This document shows positions 39,050 to 47,873 of a stretch of 64,000 nucleotides of DNA, piece after piece (the stretch's first letter is position 1; every line of letters begins with the position of its first letter). Under the pieces are notes generated by a model, which saw nothing but the letters and a program-made list of their open reading frames with translations, ran no database searches and was not told the DNA's origin. This DNA is from Pararoseomonas sp. SCSIO 73927. Its GTDB lineage: Bacteria > Pseudomonadota > Alphaproteobacteria > Acetobacterales > Acetobacteraceae. The position numbers and the translations under genes are program-made. The DNA is taken from the NCBI RefSeq assembly GCF_037040815.1, contig NZ_CP146232.1, positions 4,744,001 through 4,808,000 on the forward strand. The letters are read 5' to 3'.

Positions 39050-39999
39050 GCGCGGCGGATCCGGGGGTCGAGAGCGGTCTGGACCAGGTCCACCGCGAGG
39101 TTGAGCACCACGAAGAAGATGGCCAGCACCAGGATCGTGCCCTGCAGCACCGGCAGGTCCCGCTGGAAGATGGCGCTGTTCAGCAGGAAGCCCGTGCCGG
39201 GCCAGGAGAAGACCGTCTCCACCAGGATGGAGCCGCCCATGAGGTAGCCGAGCTGCAGCCCCATCACCGCCAGCACGGAGGGCGCCGCGTTCTTCACCAC
39301 GTGCAGCGCGATCCCGCCCCGGCGCAGCCCCTTGCCGCGCAGGGTGGTGACGAAGTCCTGCGCCAGCAGCTCCATCACCACGCCGCGTACGGTGCGGGTG
39401 ACGATGCCCATGGGGATGACGGAGAGGGTCAGGGCGGGCAGGACGAGGAACTGCACATGCGCCCAATCCCAGCGCCAGTCGCCTGAGCCGCCCGGCCCCG
39501 CGCCCATGGCGGGCAGCCAGTTCAGCGTCACGCTGAAGAGCACCACAAGCACCATGCCCAGCCAGTAGTGCGGGATGGAGACGCCGGCGGCGGCCAGCCC
39601 CACCGCCAGCTTGTCCAGCACGGTGCCCCGGAACACCGCGGCCACGGTGCCGAGGATGGAACCCATGAAGAAGCCGATGAAGGCGGCGACGAGCGCCAGC
39701 ATCAGCGTGTTGCCGACCGCGGAGCGCAGGTCCGCCGTGACAGGGCGCCCGGTGGCGAGCGATCGGCCGAGATCGCCCTGCACCACGCGGCCGAGCCAGA
39801 GAGCGAACTGCACGGGCAGCGGCTTGTCCAGCCCGTAGTCGCGCCGGACCTGCTCCACCACCTCCGCCGGGGCGTCGGCGGGCACGATGGCGTTGATCGG
39901 GTCGCCCGGGGCGATCTGCACGAGCATGAAGCACACCAGCCCGACCGCGAGCGCGATGGGGACGGCGTAGAGGATGCGTCGGATCAGGTAGAGGAACAT
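39046..39999 (-). CDS. dppB: ABC transporter permease, DppB-like
   Basis: A 317-residue permease. The N-terminus FLYLIRRILYAVPIALAVGLVCFMLVQIAPGDP and the Y-G-L-D-K-P-L-P segment are hallmarks of DppB/OppB. The EAA loop is FVTTLRGKGLRRGGIALHVVKNA. The ATG at 39999 fits the conserved first helix; earlier in-frame starts add non-family sequence. It ends in a four-base overlap with the DppC-like gene and starts four bases after the ATPase gene ends, so the operon is tightly packed. Confidence 0.92.
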   Translation of the reverse strand: MFLYLIRRILYAVPIALAVGLVCFMLVQIAPGDPINAIVPADAPAEVVEQVRRDYGLDKPLPVQFALWLGRVVQGDLGRSLATGRPVTADLRSAVGNTLMLALVAAFIGFFMGSILGTVAAVFRGTVLDKLAVGLAAAGVSIPHYWLGMVLVVLFSVTLNWLPAMGAGPGGSGDWRWDWAHVQFLVLPALTLSVIPMGIVTRTVRGVVMELLAQDFVTTLRGKGLRRGGIALHVVKNAAPSVLAVMGLQLGYLMGGSILVETVFSWPGTGFLLNSAIFQRDLPVLQGTILVLAIFFVVLNLAVDLVQTALDPRIRRA

Positions 40000-40003
40000 G
40001 GGT

Positions 40004-40990
40004 TCAGGCCGCCTGCGACATGGCGTCCGGCACCAGCACGCAGCGCGCGGCGTGGCCGGGAACGGGGCTGCGGAAATCCGGCACCTTCGGAAGGCACTCC
40101 TCCCGCACATGGGCGCAGCGGGGGGCGAAGGCGCAGCCCTGGGGCACGCGCTCCAGGTTGGGCGGGGCGCCGGGGATGGTGGTCAGCCGCTCGCCGCGCA
40201 TTCCCGCGTGGACGGTGGCGCCGAGCAGGCCCTGTGCATAGGGGTGCAGCGGGTTCCGCATCAGGCCGCGCACCGGGCCCTCCTCGATGAACTTGCCGGC
40301 GTACATCACGGCCACGCGGTCCGCGATCTCGCCGGCGACGCCGAGGTCGTGGGTCACGAAGATCACGCCCATGCCCATCTCCTGCTGCAGGCGGCGCAGC
40401 AGCAGCAGGATCTGGATCTGCACGGTGGCGTCCAGCGCCGTCGTTGGCTCATCCGCCAGCAGCAGCTTCGGCCGGCAGGAGAGCGCGATGGCGATCATGG
40501 CGCGCTGGCGCAGCCCGCCGGAGAGCTCGTGCGGGTAGGCGGCGAGCCGCCGCTTGGCGCTGGGAATCTGCACCAGCTCCAACAGTTCCAGCGCCCGCGC
40601 ATCGGCAGCGGAGCGGGAGATGCCCTCATGCCGCACTACCGTTTCCGCGACCTGGCGGCCGATGGTGAAGACTGGGTCCAGCGCCGTCATCGGCTCCTGG
40701 AAGATCATGGAGACGGTGCTGCCGCGGATATCCGCCATCCTCCGCTCGGAGGCGGCGATGATGTCGTGCCCGCCGACGCGCACCGTGCCGGAGAGCTTCG
40801 TGCGGCGCGGCGGGTTCAGCGCCATGAGGGCGCGGAGCGTGACGGATTTGCCCGACCCGCTCTCCCCGAGGATGCAGAGGGACTCCCGTTCGGCGAGGTC
40901 GAAGGACACGCCATTGACGGCGTGCACGGTGGCGTCGCGCGAGACGAAGCGGACGTTCAGGTCCCGCACATGGACGAGGGGCTCGCTCAT
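40004..40990 (-). CDS. dppD: ABC transporter ATPase, DppD-like
   Basis: A 328-residue ATPase. It has Walker A GESGSGKS, Q-loop FQEPMTALDP, signature LSGGLRQR, Walker B LLLADEPTTALD and the switch His in VTHDLG. The C-terminal oligopeptide extension (NPLHPYAQGLL, then CAFAPRCAHVREEC) contains the Cys cluster typical of Dpp/Opp ATPases that can bind an iron-sulfur cluster. It overlaps the DppF-like gene by four bases. It energises import through the two permeases that follow. Confidence 0.94.
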   Translation of the reverse strand: MSEPLVHVRDLNVRFVSRDATVHAVNGVSFDLAERESLCILGESGSGKSVTLRALMALNPPRRTKLSGTVRVGGHDIIAASERRMADIRGSTVSMIFQEPMTALDPVFTIGRQVAETVVRHEGISRSAADARALELLELVQIPSAKRRLAAYPHELSGGLRQRAMIAIALSCRPKLLLADEPTTALDATVQIQILLLLRRLQQEMGMGVIFVTHDLGVAGEIADRVAVMYAGKFIEEGPVRGLMRNPLHPYAQGLLGATVHAGMRGERLTTIPGAPPNLERVPQGCAFAPRCAHVREECLPKVPDFRSPVPGHAARCVLVPDAMSQAA

Positions 40991-42039
40991 GCCGCCACCT
41001 TCGGGGCGCGGCTGTGGCCGCTACCCGGCACCACCATCAGGCAGGCGGCGCTCTGGCCGGCCGGGGCGGGGTGCAGCGGCGGCACGACCGTGGAGCAGAC
41101 CGGCTCGGCGGAGCCGCAGCGGGTGTGGAAGCGGCAGCCGGAGGGCGGGTTGATCGGGTTGGGCGGGTCGCCTGTCAGCGGCGGCTCCGTGCGGCGCTGA
41201 TCCGGGTCCATGGAAGGGCGGCTGGCCAGCAGCGCGGCGGTATAGGGGTGGGCGGCTGCGGCGTAGATGGCCCCCACCGGCCCGACCTCCGCCACCTTGC
41301 CGAGATACATGACCAGCACGCGGTCCGACATGTACTGCACCACGTTCAGGTCGTGGCTGATGAAGATGTAGGTAAGGCCGAACTCCGCCTTCAGGTTCTG
41401 CAGCAGGTTCAGCACCTGCGCCTCCACCGACTTGTCCAGGGCCGAGACCGGCTCGTCCAGGATCACCAGCCGCGGGCGCAGCGCGAGGGCGCGTGCGATG
41501 TTCACGCGCTGGCGCTGGCCGCCGGAGAGCTCGTGCGGGTAGCGCCGCGCCAAGCCGTCGGGGTTCAGCCCGACCGCGGCCAGCAGATCCCGCGCACGGC
41601 CCCGGGCGTCGCGCCGCGCCAGCCCGTGCACCTCCGGCGAGAAGGCAATGGATTCCTCGATGGTCAGCCTCGGGTTGAGTGAGGCGTAGCTGTCCTGGAA
41701 CACCATCTGCACCTGGCGGCGGTACTCTTTCAGCGGCAGCTCGCGCCCGCCCACCGCCCGACCGTCGAAGATCACCTCCCCCGCCGTCGGCGCCATCAGC
41801 GCCATGACGAGGCGGGAGGTGGTGGACTTGCCGCAGCCGGACTCCCCGACGATCCCGAGCGTCTCGCCCTTGCGAACCTCGAAGTCGAGGGAGTCCACCG
41901 CCTGCACCACCCCGGCCTTCCGGCCGAAGAAGCCAGATTTCAGCGGGAAGTGCTTCGTCAGACCGCGCACCGTCAGCAGCGGCTGCGCGGGGCCGCCGAC
42001 ATCCGGCAGGGGATCCAGTCCGATCACGGGGTCGGTCAT
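40987..42039 (-). CDS. dppF: ABC transporter ATPase, DppF-like
   Basis: A 350-residue ATPase and first gene of the operon. It has Walker A GESGCGKST, Q-loop FQDSYASLNPR, signature LSGGQRQR, Walker B LVILDEPVSALD and His in ISHDLNVVQYMSDRV. The C-terminus carries HPYTAALL and the Cys-rich GCRFHTRCGSAEPVC of the family. It is divergent from the second binding-protein gene, with 217 bases between the two starts. A promoter for this strand is not obvious in that spacer. Confidence 0.94.
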   Translation of the reverse strand: MTDPVIGLDPLPDVGGPAQPLLTVRGLTKHFPLKSGFFGRKAGVVQAVDSLDFEVRKGETLGIVGESGCGKSTTSRLVMALMAPTAGEVIFDGRAVGGRELPLKEYRRQVQMVFQDSYASLNPRLTIEESIAFSPEVHGLARRDARGRARDLLAAVGLNPDGLARRYPHELSGGQRQRVNIARALALRPRLVILDEPVSALDKSVEAQVLNLLQNLKAEFGLTYIFISHDLNVVQYMSDRVLVMYLGKVAEVGPVGAIYAAAAHPYTAALLASRPSMDPDQRRTEPPLTGDPPNPINPPSGCRFHTRCGSAEPVCSTVVPPLHPAPAGQSAACLMVVPGSGHSRAPKVAA

Positions 42040-42202
42040 GCCGCGCGCCGGCCGGCGCCGGTTGCTCCGGCCATTCCGCCGTCCCGAAGGGAAGCCTGGC
42101 TCGTTCTCATTCCCGGTCTCTCAACTCGCGCCCCGCCCATGGTCTGGGCCAAGATCGGGACAGGCGCAGCAAGCACCGTGCCATCAAACGCCCGGGCACC
42201 CC

Positions 42203-42217
42203 TGGCATCGAACTTGC
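42203..42217 (+). promoter_or_regulatory. Sigma-54-type -24/-12 promoter candidate for the 42257 gene
   Basis: TGGCATCGAACTTGC has TGGCA and TTGC in the exact GG-N10-GC spacing of RpoN promoters. Transcription would start near 42229, 28 bases before the ATG. Nine matching bases could arise by chance once in a window of this size, but the position and orientation are right. Confidence 0.5.
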
Positions 42218-42256
42218 CTCATCGCATCGAGGCAGCACTCAGAGAGGGAATGCGAG

Positions 42257-43918
42257 ATGACGACGACGCGGCGGGCGTGGCTGATGGCCGGTGCCCTGCT
42301 TCTCGGCATGGGCGGGGGCATGGGCGGCGGCGCGGCGATGGCGCAGGAGAGGGTGCTGCGGATCGGCATGACGGCCGCCGACATCCCCCGCACCTCCGGC
42401 CAGCCGGACCAGGGCTTCGAGGGCAACCGCTTCACCGGCATCCCCATGTACGACGGCCTGGTGAACTGGGACCTATCCTCCGCCGAGCGCCCTTCCGTCA
42501 TCATCCCCGGCCTGGCGACCGAGTGGCGCGTGGACGAGACGGACAGGACAAAGTGGCGCTTCACCCTGCGCCAGGGCGTCAAGTTCCATGACGGCAGCGC
42601 CTTCAACGCCGCCGCCGTGGTGTGGAACGTTCAGAAGGTGCTGGATCAGTCCGCGCCGCACTACGATCCGGCACAGGTGGGCCTGACTGCCAGCCGCATG
42701 CCGACGCTCCGCTCCGCCCGCGCCATCTCGGAGTTCGAGGTGGAGCTGACGACGAGCGAGCCCGACAGCTTCCTGCCCATCAACCTCACCAACCTCTACA
42801 TGGCCTCTCCCGCGCACTGGGCGGCGAAGCTGGCGGCGGTGTCGGCAGGCGTGACGGACGCGCGGCAGCGCTCCAACCAGGCCTGGGCGGCCTTCGCGGC
42901 GGAGCCCTCCGGCACCGGCCCCTTCCGCGGCGTGCGGCTTGTCCCGCGGGAGCGCTTCGAGATGGTGGCGAACCGGGAGTACTGGGACCCGGCGCGCCGC
43001 CCGAAGGTGGACCGCGTGGTGCTGCTGCCCATCCCCGAGGCGAACACCCGCACCGCCGCGCTGCTCGGCAACCAGGTGGACTGGATCGAGGCGCCGGCGC
43101 CGGACGCCCTGCCCCAGATCACCGGCCGCGGCTTCCGCATCTACCAGAACGCCCAGCCGCATGTCTGGCCCTGGCAGTTCTCCTTCGCCGAGGGCTCGCC
43201 CTGGCTGGACCGGCGCGTGCGCCACGCCGCCAACCTCTGCGTGAACCGCGAGGAGCTGAAGACCCTTCTCTCCGGCCAGATGGAAATCCCGAAGGGCACG
43301 GTGGCGCCGGGCCATCCCTGGTGGGGCAACCCGTCCTTCGATATCCGGTACGACCTGCGCGAGGCGCAGCGCCTGATGCGGGAGGCCGGCTTCGGCCCGC
43401 AGCGCCGGCTCTCGGTGCGCGTGCTCACCTCCGCCTCGGGCTCCGGCCAGATGCAGCCGCTGACGATGAACGAGTACGTGCAGCAGGCGCTGCGCGAGTG
43501 CTTCTTCGACGTGCAGCTGGAGGTCGGCGAGTGGAACGCGATCTTCAACAACTGGCGCGAGGGGGCGCGCAGCCCCGGTGCCCGCGGGGCGAACGCCACC
43601 AACATCAGCTTCGCCGCGATGGACCCGTTCTTCGCGATGGTCCGCTTCGTCGCAACCTCGGCGCAGCCGCCAGTCTCGAACAACTGGGGCTACTTCTCCA
43701 ACCCCGAGTTCGACGCGATTATCACCCGCGCCCGCACCACCTTCGACGCGGCCGGGCGCGACACGGCGCTCGCGGAGCTGCACAAGCGCATCGTGGAGGA
43801 GGCGCCCTTCCTGTGGGTGGCGCATGACGTCGGCCCCCGCGCCATCTCTCCGCGCGTCACCGGCGTGGTCCAGCCGCGCAGCTGGTTCATCGACATCGCG
43901 ACGATGGGGATGAACTAG
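42257..43918 (+). CDS. ABC transporter substrate-binding protein, peptide family (paralog of 36485 gene)
   Basis: A 553-residue periplasmic binding protein. It has a signal (TTRRAWLMAGALLLGMGGG, then GGAAMAQ). Landmarks are [50 protein letters not shown] and a mature start with MTAADIPRTSGQPDQG, nearly the same as in the 36485 protein. It lies divergent to the complete ABC operon, so one membrane complex is probably served by two binding proteins under different promoters (a sigma-54-like site is 40 bases ahead of this one). GAGGG lies before the ATG; the frame upstream of 42257 is antisense to dppF. Confidence 0.9.
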   Translation: MTTTRRAWLMAGALLLGMGGGMGGGAAMAQERVLRIGMTAADIPRTSGQPDQGFEGNRFTGIPMYDGLVNWDLSSAERPSVIIPGLATEWRVDETDRTKWRFTLRQGVKFHDGSAFNAAAVVWNVQKVLDQSAPHYDPAQVGLTASRMPTLRSARAISEFEVELTTSEPDSFLPINLTNLYMASPAHWAAKLAAVSAGVTDARQRSNQAWAAFAAEPSGTGPFRGVRLVPRERFEMVANREYWDPARRPKVDRVVLLPIPEANTRTAALLGNQVDWIEAPAPDALPQITGRGFRIYQNAQPHVWPWQFSFAEGSPWLDRRVRHAANLCVNREELKTLLSGQMEIPKGTVAPGHPWWGNPSFDIRYDLREAQRLMREAGFGPQRRLSVRVLTSASGSGQMQPLTMNEYVQQALRECFFDVQLEVGEWNAIFNNWREGARSPGARGANATNISFAAMDPFFAMVRFVATSAQPPVSNNWGYFSNPEFDAIITRARTTFDAAGRDTALAELHKRIVEEAPFLWVAHDVGPRAISPRVTGVVQPRSWFIDIATMGMN

Positions 43919-43929
43919 AGCCCTCCCCC

Positions 43930-43951
43930 GTCCCGGCGAGCACGCCGGGAC
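43930..43951. terminator. Perfect hairpin between convergent genes
   Basis: GTCCCGGCG, loop AGCA and CGCCGGGAC form a perfect nine-base-pair stem 12 bases after the binding-protein stop and before the converging stop at 43980. It lacks a T run but is the strongest dyad in the spacer. Confidence 0.6.
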
Positions 43952-43979
43952 GGAGATGGGCCGGCGGGTCGGCGCTGCG

Positions 43980-44579
43980 TCAGCGCCGGCCTCCCGTCGG
44001 GCCTCCCATCATGATCAGCCCGGCATCTGCGATGCCGCCCGCGTCGGCCGGGGTGGTGGCGAGGAGCGAGAAGCTGACCGGGCGCATCGGCCCTCTGTCG
44101 TGCCCCGTCTCAGGCTCGGACCAGCTGCTGATGGAGAGGGGGGAGAACTCCTCGCCCAGCGCCGCGTCCCGCAGGCCCTCCTTCGCCGCGCGGGCGGTCA
44201 CGCGGTCCAGGAAGCCCTTCACCGGAACGCCCAGCCGCCCGGGCAGCCCGGCCTGGACGGCCGCGAACTCCGAGCCGACGTAGCAGTGCCGGCCATTCGC
44301 GTCCTCGCCCCAGCTCGCGACGTAGCGCGGCGACAGGAGCTGGACCGCCCTCTCGCGGTCGGGCATGCGGGAGGGAAGCCGCGCGATCGCCTCCGCCGAG
44401 GCCGGGGCGGTGGGAAGGCCCTGGAACGGGGTCCGCCCCGCGCGGACGTAGCCGAGGCACTCCTCGAAGATGATCCGCATGACGAGGGGCTCGTTGCTCT
44501 CGGTCGCCGCGGCGCGGGCGGCCGGGGCCGCGAGGATCGCGGCGGCGAGAAGGGCGGCGGAACGCCGGGTTCTGGTCAT
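43980..44579 (-). CDS. Hypothetical exported protein
   Basis: A 199-residue protein with a secretion signal (TRTRRSAALLAAAILAAPAARA). The mature start PLVMRIIFEECLGYVRAGRTPFQGL is a conserved-looking block, followed by LLSPRYVASWGEDANGRHCYVGSE with one Cys. The two Cys (in EECLGY and HCYVG) could form a disulfide. I do not recognise a named domain; similar exported proteins of unknown role occur in alphaproteobacteria. The ATG at 44579 is chosen because the much longer frame continues antisense through the MFS gene. It follows the MFS gene by 35 bases on the same strand and may be its operon partner. Confidence 0.65.
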   Translation of the reverse strand: MTRTRRSAALLAAAILAAPAARAAATESNEPLVMRIIFEECLGYVRAGRTPFQGLPTAPASAEAIARLPSRMPDRERAVQLLSPRYVASWGEDANGRHCYVGSEFAAVQAGLPGRLGVPVKGFLDRVTARAAKEGLRDAALGEEFSPLSISSWSEPETGHDRGPMRPVSFSLLATTPADAGGIADAGLIMMGGPTGGRR

Positions 44580-44614
44580 CTCGGATCTCCGTTCCACCCG
44601 GGCGGCATGGGGGC

Positions 44615-46240
44615 TCAGCGTCCGAGCCAGGGATATCGGGCGCGGGCCTCCCGCTCGGCGGTGGCGGCATCGGCGAAGAAGGACGCCTCCTCCGGCACGG
44701 CGCGCCATCCGCCCATCGCGGGCCCGCCTTCCAGCGGCGGCTCGAACCTCTCCTCGACGACGAGGGCGCGGAGCCCGCCGCGCCGGACGATGCGGACCCG
44801 GCGCCGGCCATCGGGCGCGTCCAGCACCCTCTCGGTCATCTCCTCCGCAGCGCCCACCGCCCCCGGCTCGCCGTACCCCTCCCCGCCCGGCGAGCCCGCG
44901 CTCAGCCAGGCCGCCAGCAACGCGGCCAGGGCCGCCAGGACCAGCCCGGGGGCCGTCGGGTCCAACGGGCCCAGTTCGGTCGCCGCGAGCCAGAGGAGGG
45001 GCAGCAGGAGGGTGACGAAGGGCGCGAGCACGCCGCCGAGCGCGCCGGCCGCGACGAGGAGCCCGGCCGCGGCGGGTCCCCGGTTGGCCGGCGCGCCCCC
45101 GACAAGCTGCAGGGCGTTGCCCGTCTCGAACAGCCCGCGCCCGAGCCCGAAGGCGAGCATCACCAGCAGGGCGACCGCCGCGCCGCCCCGGGCGACGACC
45201 AGCAGCGCCGCGCACGCGGCCAGGAGAAGCGCCCCGGCCGGCGCGGGCCTCTCCAGGCGCCAACCGGCGGCCAGCGCGCCGCCCACCGCCCCCAGTGCGG
45301 CGGCGAGGAGAGGGTACTGCAGCCACTCCGACGACAGCTCCCATCCCGCCATCAGTCTGGACACGGCCGAGGTGGTGACGGCCGTGATCGCGAGGCCGCC
45401 GAGCAGCGCCGCCCCCGCCGCGCGCGCCAGCCCCGGCCGCGCCAGCAGGTCCAGCGGCAGCAGGGGCGCGGAGCGCCGCCCCGCCTGAAGGATCCAGAGC
45501 ACGAGGGCGATTAGGCCAAGGGCGAGCAGGACGAGGCCCCGCAGAGGCCGGAAGGGCAGCGTGTAGAGGGCCGCGAGGAAAGGGCCGAGGCAGAGGAGGT
45601 TCAGCAGGGCCCCGAGCGGGTCGAAGCGCTGCCGGGCCGGGTCGTCCGGCAGGGCCCCGAGGCCCAGCAGCAGGGCGGCCGCGGCCAGCGCCAGCCCGGG
45701 CAGGGCGAGCCCGGGCGTGCCGAGCAGGGACATGCCGAGGCCCGAGAGCATCTGGAGGGCCACCATGCCGAGAAGGCCGGCCACGACGGCCAGCGCGAAG
45801 CCCGGAGCAAGCCGTGCCGCGCCGAGGACCGGCCCCAGGATCGAGTCCAAAACCGGCCCAAAGACCGGCCGGATCAGGGCGAGGCCGGCCACGAGCAGCC
45901 CGGCGGAGGCCGCGCCCTGCAGCAGCCGCAGCCCCATCAGCACCGGGAGCTCCAGGGGCAGCGCCGTGGCAAGCGAGAGCGCGACGACGAGGACGACCGC
46001 ACCGAGGAAGGCGCGGCGCGGCCCGGCGCGCCCCGCCAGGGAAGCGGCCGGCAGTGCCCCGAGGAGGAGGCCGAGACCGTACAGGGGCTGGAGCAGCGCG
46101 AGGGCCGCCAACGGAAGCGCCAGGCGCTGCATGTGCTGGGGCTGCAGCAGCGCGAAGACCGTGCCCGGCAGCGCCGCCACCGCCAGCCCCAGCAGAAGCG
46201 CCAGGGGCGCCCGCCAGGCCCCGCCTTCCGGTCCCGTCAT
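44615..46240 (-). CDS. MFS transporter (14-TM type) with C-terminal soluble tail
   Basis: A 541-residue protein. About fourteen hydrophobic segments occupy residues 10-455, extremely Leu/Ala-rich, with GPRRAFLGAVVLV in the loop-2 position where the MFS motif is expected. It therefore resembles DHA2-type exporters, but motifs are weak. The last 85 residues form a soluble domain (MTERVLDAPDGRRRVRIVRRGGLRALVVEERF, then ADAATAEREARARYPW). That tail is not part of ordinary transporters. Its start overlaps the YcxB-like gene by four bases (ATGA), so it belongs to the set 47513-43980. The substrate is unknown. Confidence 0.75.
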   Translation of the reverse strand: MTGPEGGAWRAPLALLLGLAVAALPGTVFALLQPQHMQRLALPLAALALLQPLYGLGLLLGALPAASLAGRAGPRRAFLGAVVLVVALSLATALPLELPVLMGLRLLQGAASAGLLVAGLALIRPVFGPVLDSILGPVLGAARLAPGFALAVVAGLLGMVALQMLSGLGMSLLGTPGLALPGLALAAAALLLGLGALPDDPARQRFDPLGALLNLLCLGPFLAALYTLPFRPLRGLVLLALGLIALVLWILQAGRRSAPLLPLDLLARPGLARAAGAALLGGLAITAVTTSAVSRLMAGWELSSEWLQYPLLAAALGAVGGALAAGWRLERPAPAGALLLAACAALLVVARGGAAVALLVMLAFGLGRGLFETGNALQLVGGAPANRGPAAAGLLVAAGALGGVLAPFVTLLLPLLWLAATELGPLDPTAPGLVLAALAALLAAWLSAGSPGGEGYGEPGAVGAAEEMTERVLDAPDGRRRVRIVRRGGLRALVVEERFEPPLEGGPAMGGWRAVPEEASFFADAATAEREARARYPWLGR

Positions 46241-46845
46241 GCGCCCTCCCCTGCCCCGGCCCGGCCGCTGGCCGGGTGTCCGCGTTCCAGCATTCCCGCG
46301 GCCCAGCTCCGCACCGCGTCCGCCTCCGGCGCGGTCATGTCACGCCGCGGCAGCATCACCGGGCGCGCGGGGCCGAAGCGGAGGAGGAGGTAGCCCGGCG
46401 GCTCCTCGATCCCCGTCAGCAGCCCGGCGTCGAACGTGGATTCCCACGCGGCGCCGCGGAAGGTGGCGCGATCCGGGCCGAGGGTCACGGCCACGGGGCC
46501 GAGCAGGGGCTCCCGCCCCTCCGCCTCGCGCATCTCCAGCATCGTCCGCAGCCCGAAACGCTCCGTCCGCAGCGAGATCAGAATGACGAGGAGCGCCACG
46601 CCCAGGATGACCCCGGCCACCACGGCGTCGTCCCAGGCGAGCGGCCGCAGCAGCGGCGCGGCATCGGCGGGGTTCACCGTGGCCCAGTCGGCCAGCCGCC
46701 CGGCCAGGGGCGCCGCGAGGGCCAGCAGGATGCCCGCCGCCAGGAGCTGCGAGCCCGCGACGCCGAGCGGGAAGCCCCGCCGGTTCTGCGAGGCGAGCAG
46801 CCAGGCCTGGTCCTCGGGGTGCCAGTTCACGGTGAACGCGATCAC
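46237..46845 (-). CDS. YcxB-like membrane protein 2
   Basis: A 202-residue protein with two membrane segments (about 28-48 and 68-88). A C-terminal beta domain ends in VMLPRRDMTAPEADAVRSWAA, the YcxB-like signature in which a membrane-adjacent domain ends in a P-R/K-R-D/A-x-x motif. The function of YcxB-like proteins is unknown. The start is GTG at 46845, preceded by GGGAGGGACGGGC and overlapping the preceding gene by four bases. The region upstream in the same frame is antisense-like and not counted. It forms a coupled trio with the 46842 gene and the MFS gene. Confidence 0.75.
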   Translation of the reverse strand: MIAFTVNWHPEDQAWLLASQNRRGFPLGVAGSQLLAAGILLALAAPLAGRLADWATVNPADAAPLLRPLAWDDAVVAGVILGVALLVILISLRTERFGLRTMLEMREAEGREPLLGPVAVTLGPDRATFRGAAWESTFDAGLLTGIEEPPGYLLLRFGPARPVMLPRRDMTAPEADAVRSWAAGMLERGHPASGRAGAGEGA

Positions 46846-47513
46846 GCCCGTCCCTCCCGCGCGTGGCGCGCCACCCAGTCCCGCACCGCCGCCTGCTGGT
46901 CCGGCGTCAGGTCGCGCCGGGGCAGCACGGCGACGGAGACGAGGCCGAAGCGCAGCACCATGTGGTCCCGGTCCTCCACCAGCCCGCGCAGCAGGACGGT
47001 GTCGAAGCGCCGGGCGATCCTCGCCCCCGTCCAGTGCAGCGCGCGTTCCCCCAGCACCACCCGCGCCGGCCCGCCGCCATCGGGCGGCGCGCCGCCGGGG
47101 CCGGGCCGCAGCACGCGCCGGGCATGGGTCACGGAGGCCCGGCGCCGGACCAGCGGAAGGAGATGCGCCCCGACGAGCCAGCCCAGCCCGCCACAGGCGG
47201 CGATCAGGGCCGCGATCGCCAGCAGCGACACCCCTTCCGGCACGGGGGACTTCAGCCGGCTGTCGACGGTGGCGAGGGTGACGGTCACCGCGGTCAGCAT
47301 CAACAACCCGGCTATGATGGCGCTGCCCAGCCCGCCGCGGGGGGACATCGCCTCCACCACCAGCCGGCTGGCGGCCACCTCGTCCTCCGTCCCCACGCGC
47401 ACCGTCAGCACCGGCCCCGGATCGGGCGGGGGCGGGCTCCAGGGGGCGGCGGGGCCCGCGGCCGGGCGCTCCCACGGTCGCCGCGGTGTGGGTTCCGATG
47501 TGACCTCGTTCAT
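46842..47513 (-). CDS. YcxB-like membrane protein 1
   Basis: A 223-residue protein. It has a Pro-rich cytoplasmic start, two membrane segments (about 67-88 and 96-122) and a C-terminal domain ending VAVLPRRDLTPDQQAAVRDW. This parallels the following gene (MLPRRDMTAPEADAVRSW) and marks them as relatives. AGGACTC precedes the ATG at 47513. It is the first gene of the set YcxB1-YcxB2-MFS-exported protein, each overlapping or closely following the last. The pair may form a heteromer in the inner membrane; there is no functional clue beyond the association. Confidence 0.75.
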   Translation of the reverse strand: MNEVTSEPTPRRPWERPAAGPAAPWSPPPPDPGPVLTVRVGTEDEVAASRLVVEAMSPRGGLGSAIIAGLLMLTAVTVTLATVDSRLKSPVPEGVSLLAIAALIAACGGLGWLVGAHLLPLVRRRASVTHARRVLRPGPGGAPPDGGGPARVVLGERALHWTGARIARRFDTVLLRGLVEDRDHMVLRFGLVSVAVLPRRDLTPDQQAAVRDWVARHAREGRA

Positions 47514-47873
47514 GAGTCCTCCGCGCCTCGAACGCCGGATGGGGCGGAAGGGCGGCGTCCCCTGCCGCCCCTGGCGTTCCGGACGGCGCAAGGGACCGCC
47601 CGGTCTCATCCCACGCCGGGGTCCGGGGCACTCCCGGACGGGTTCGCCGCAGGGCTCGACAGGCACTGGCAGCCTGCGTCAGATCGGCCCGTCCCGGAAG
47701 GTGAGGAGGACGAGCCTGGAACCGGTGCCGACCGCGCCATGTCGCGCCCCCCTGCCCCGGTGGCGGGGCGGGATGCCCGAACCCGCGGCGCCCACCGTCT
47801 ACCGAATCGCCGGTGCCCGTTTCACCGGGAACCGCGCCGGCGGGCACGCCCTCTGCCCCGCCGTCCCGGCGCT
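47514..47873. other. Intergenic region between divergent membrane-protein genes
   Basis: These 360 bases lie between the minus-strand YcxB-like set and the plus-strand small membrane genes and should contain both promoters. I see only GC-rich dyads (for example CGGGGTCCGGGGCACTCCCGGACG near 47620) and no convincing -35/-10, RNA gene or small open frame. Confidence 0.5.

Noticed and set aside
46863-47873. Plus-strand frame leading into the small membrane protein
   Set aside because: Only the part from GTG 47874 resembles a protein; the rest is antisense to the YcxB-like gene.
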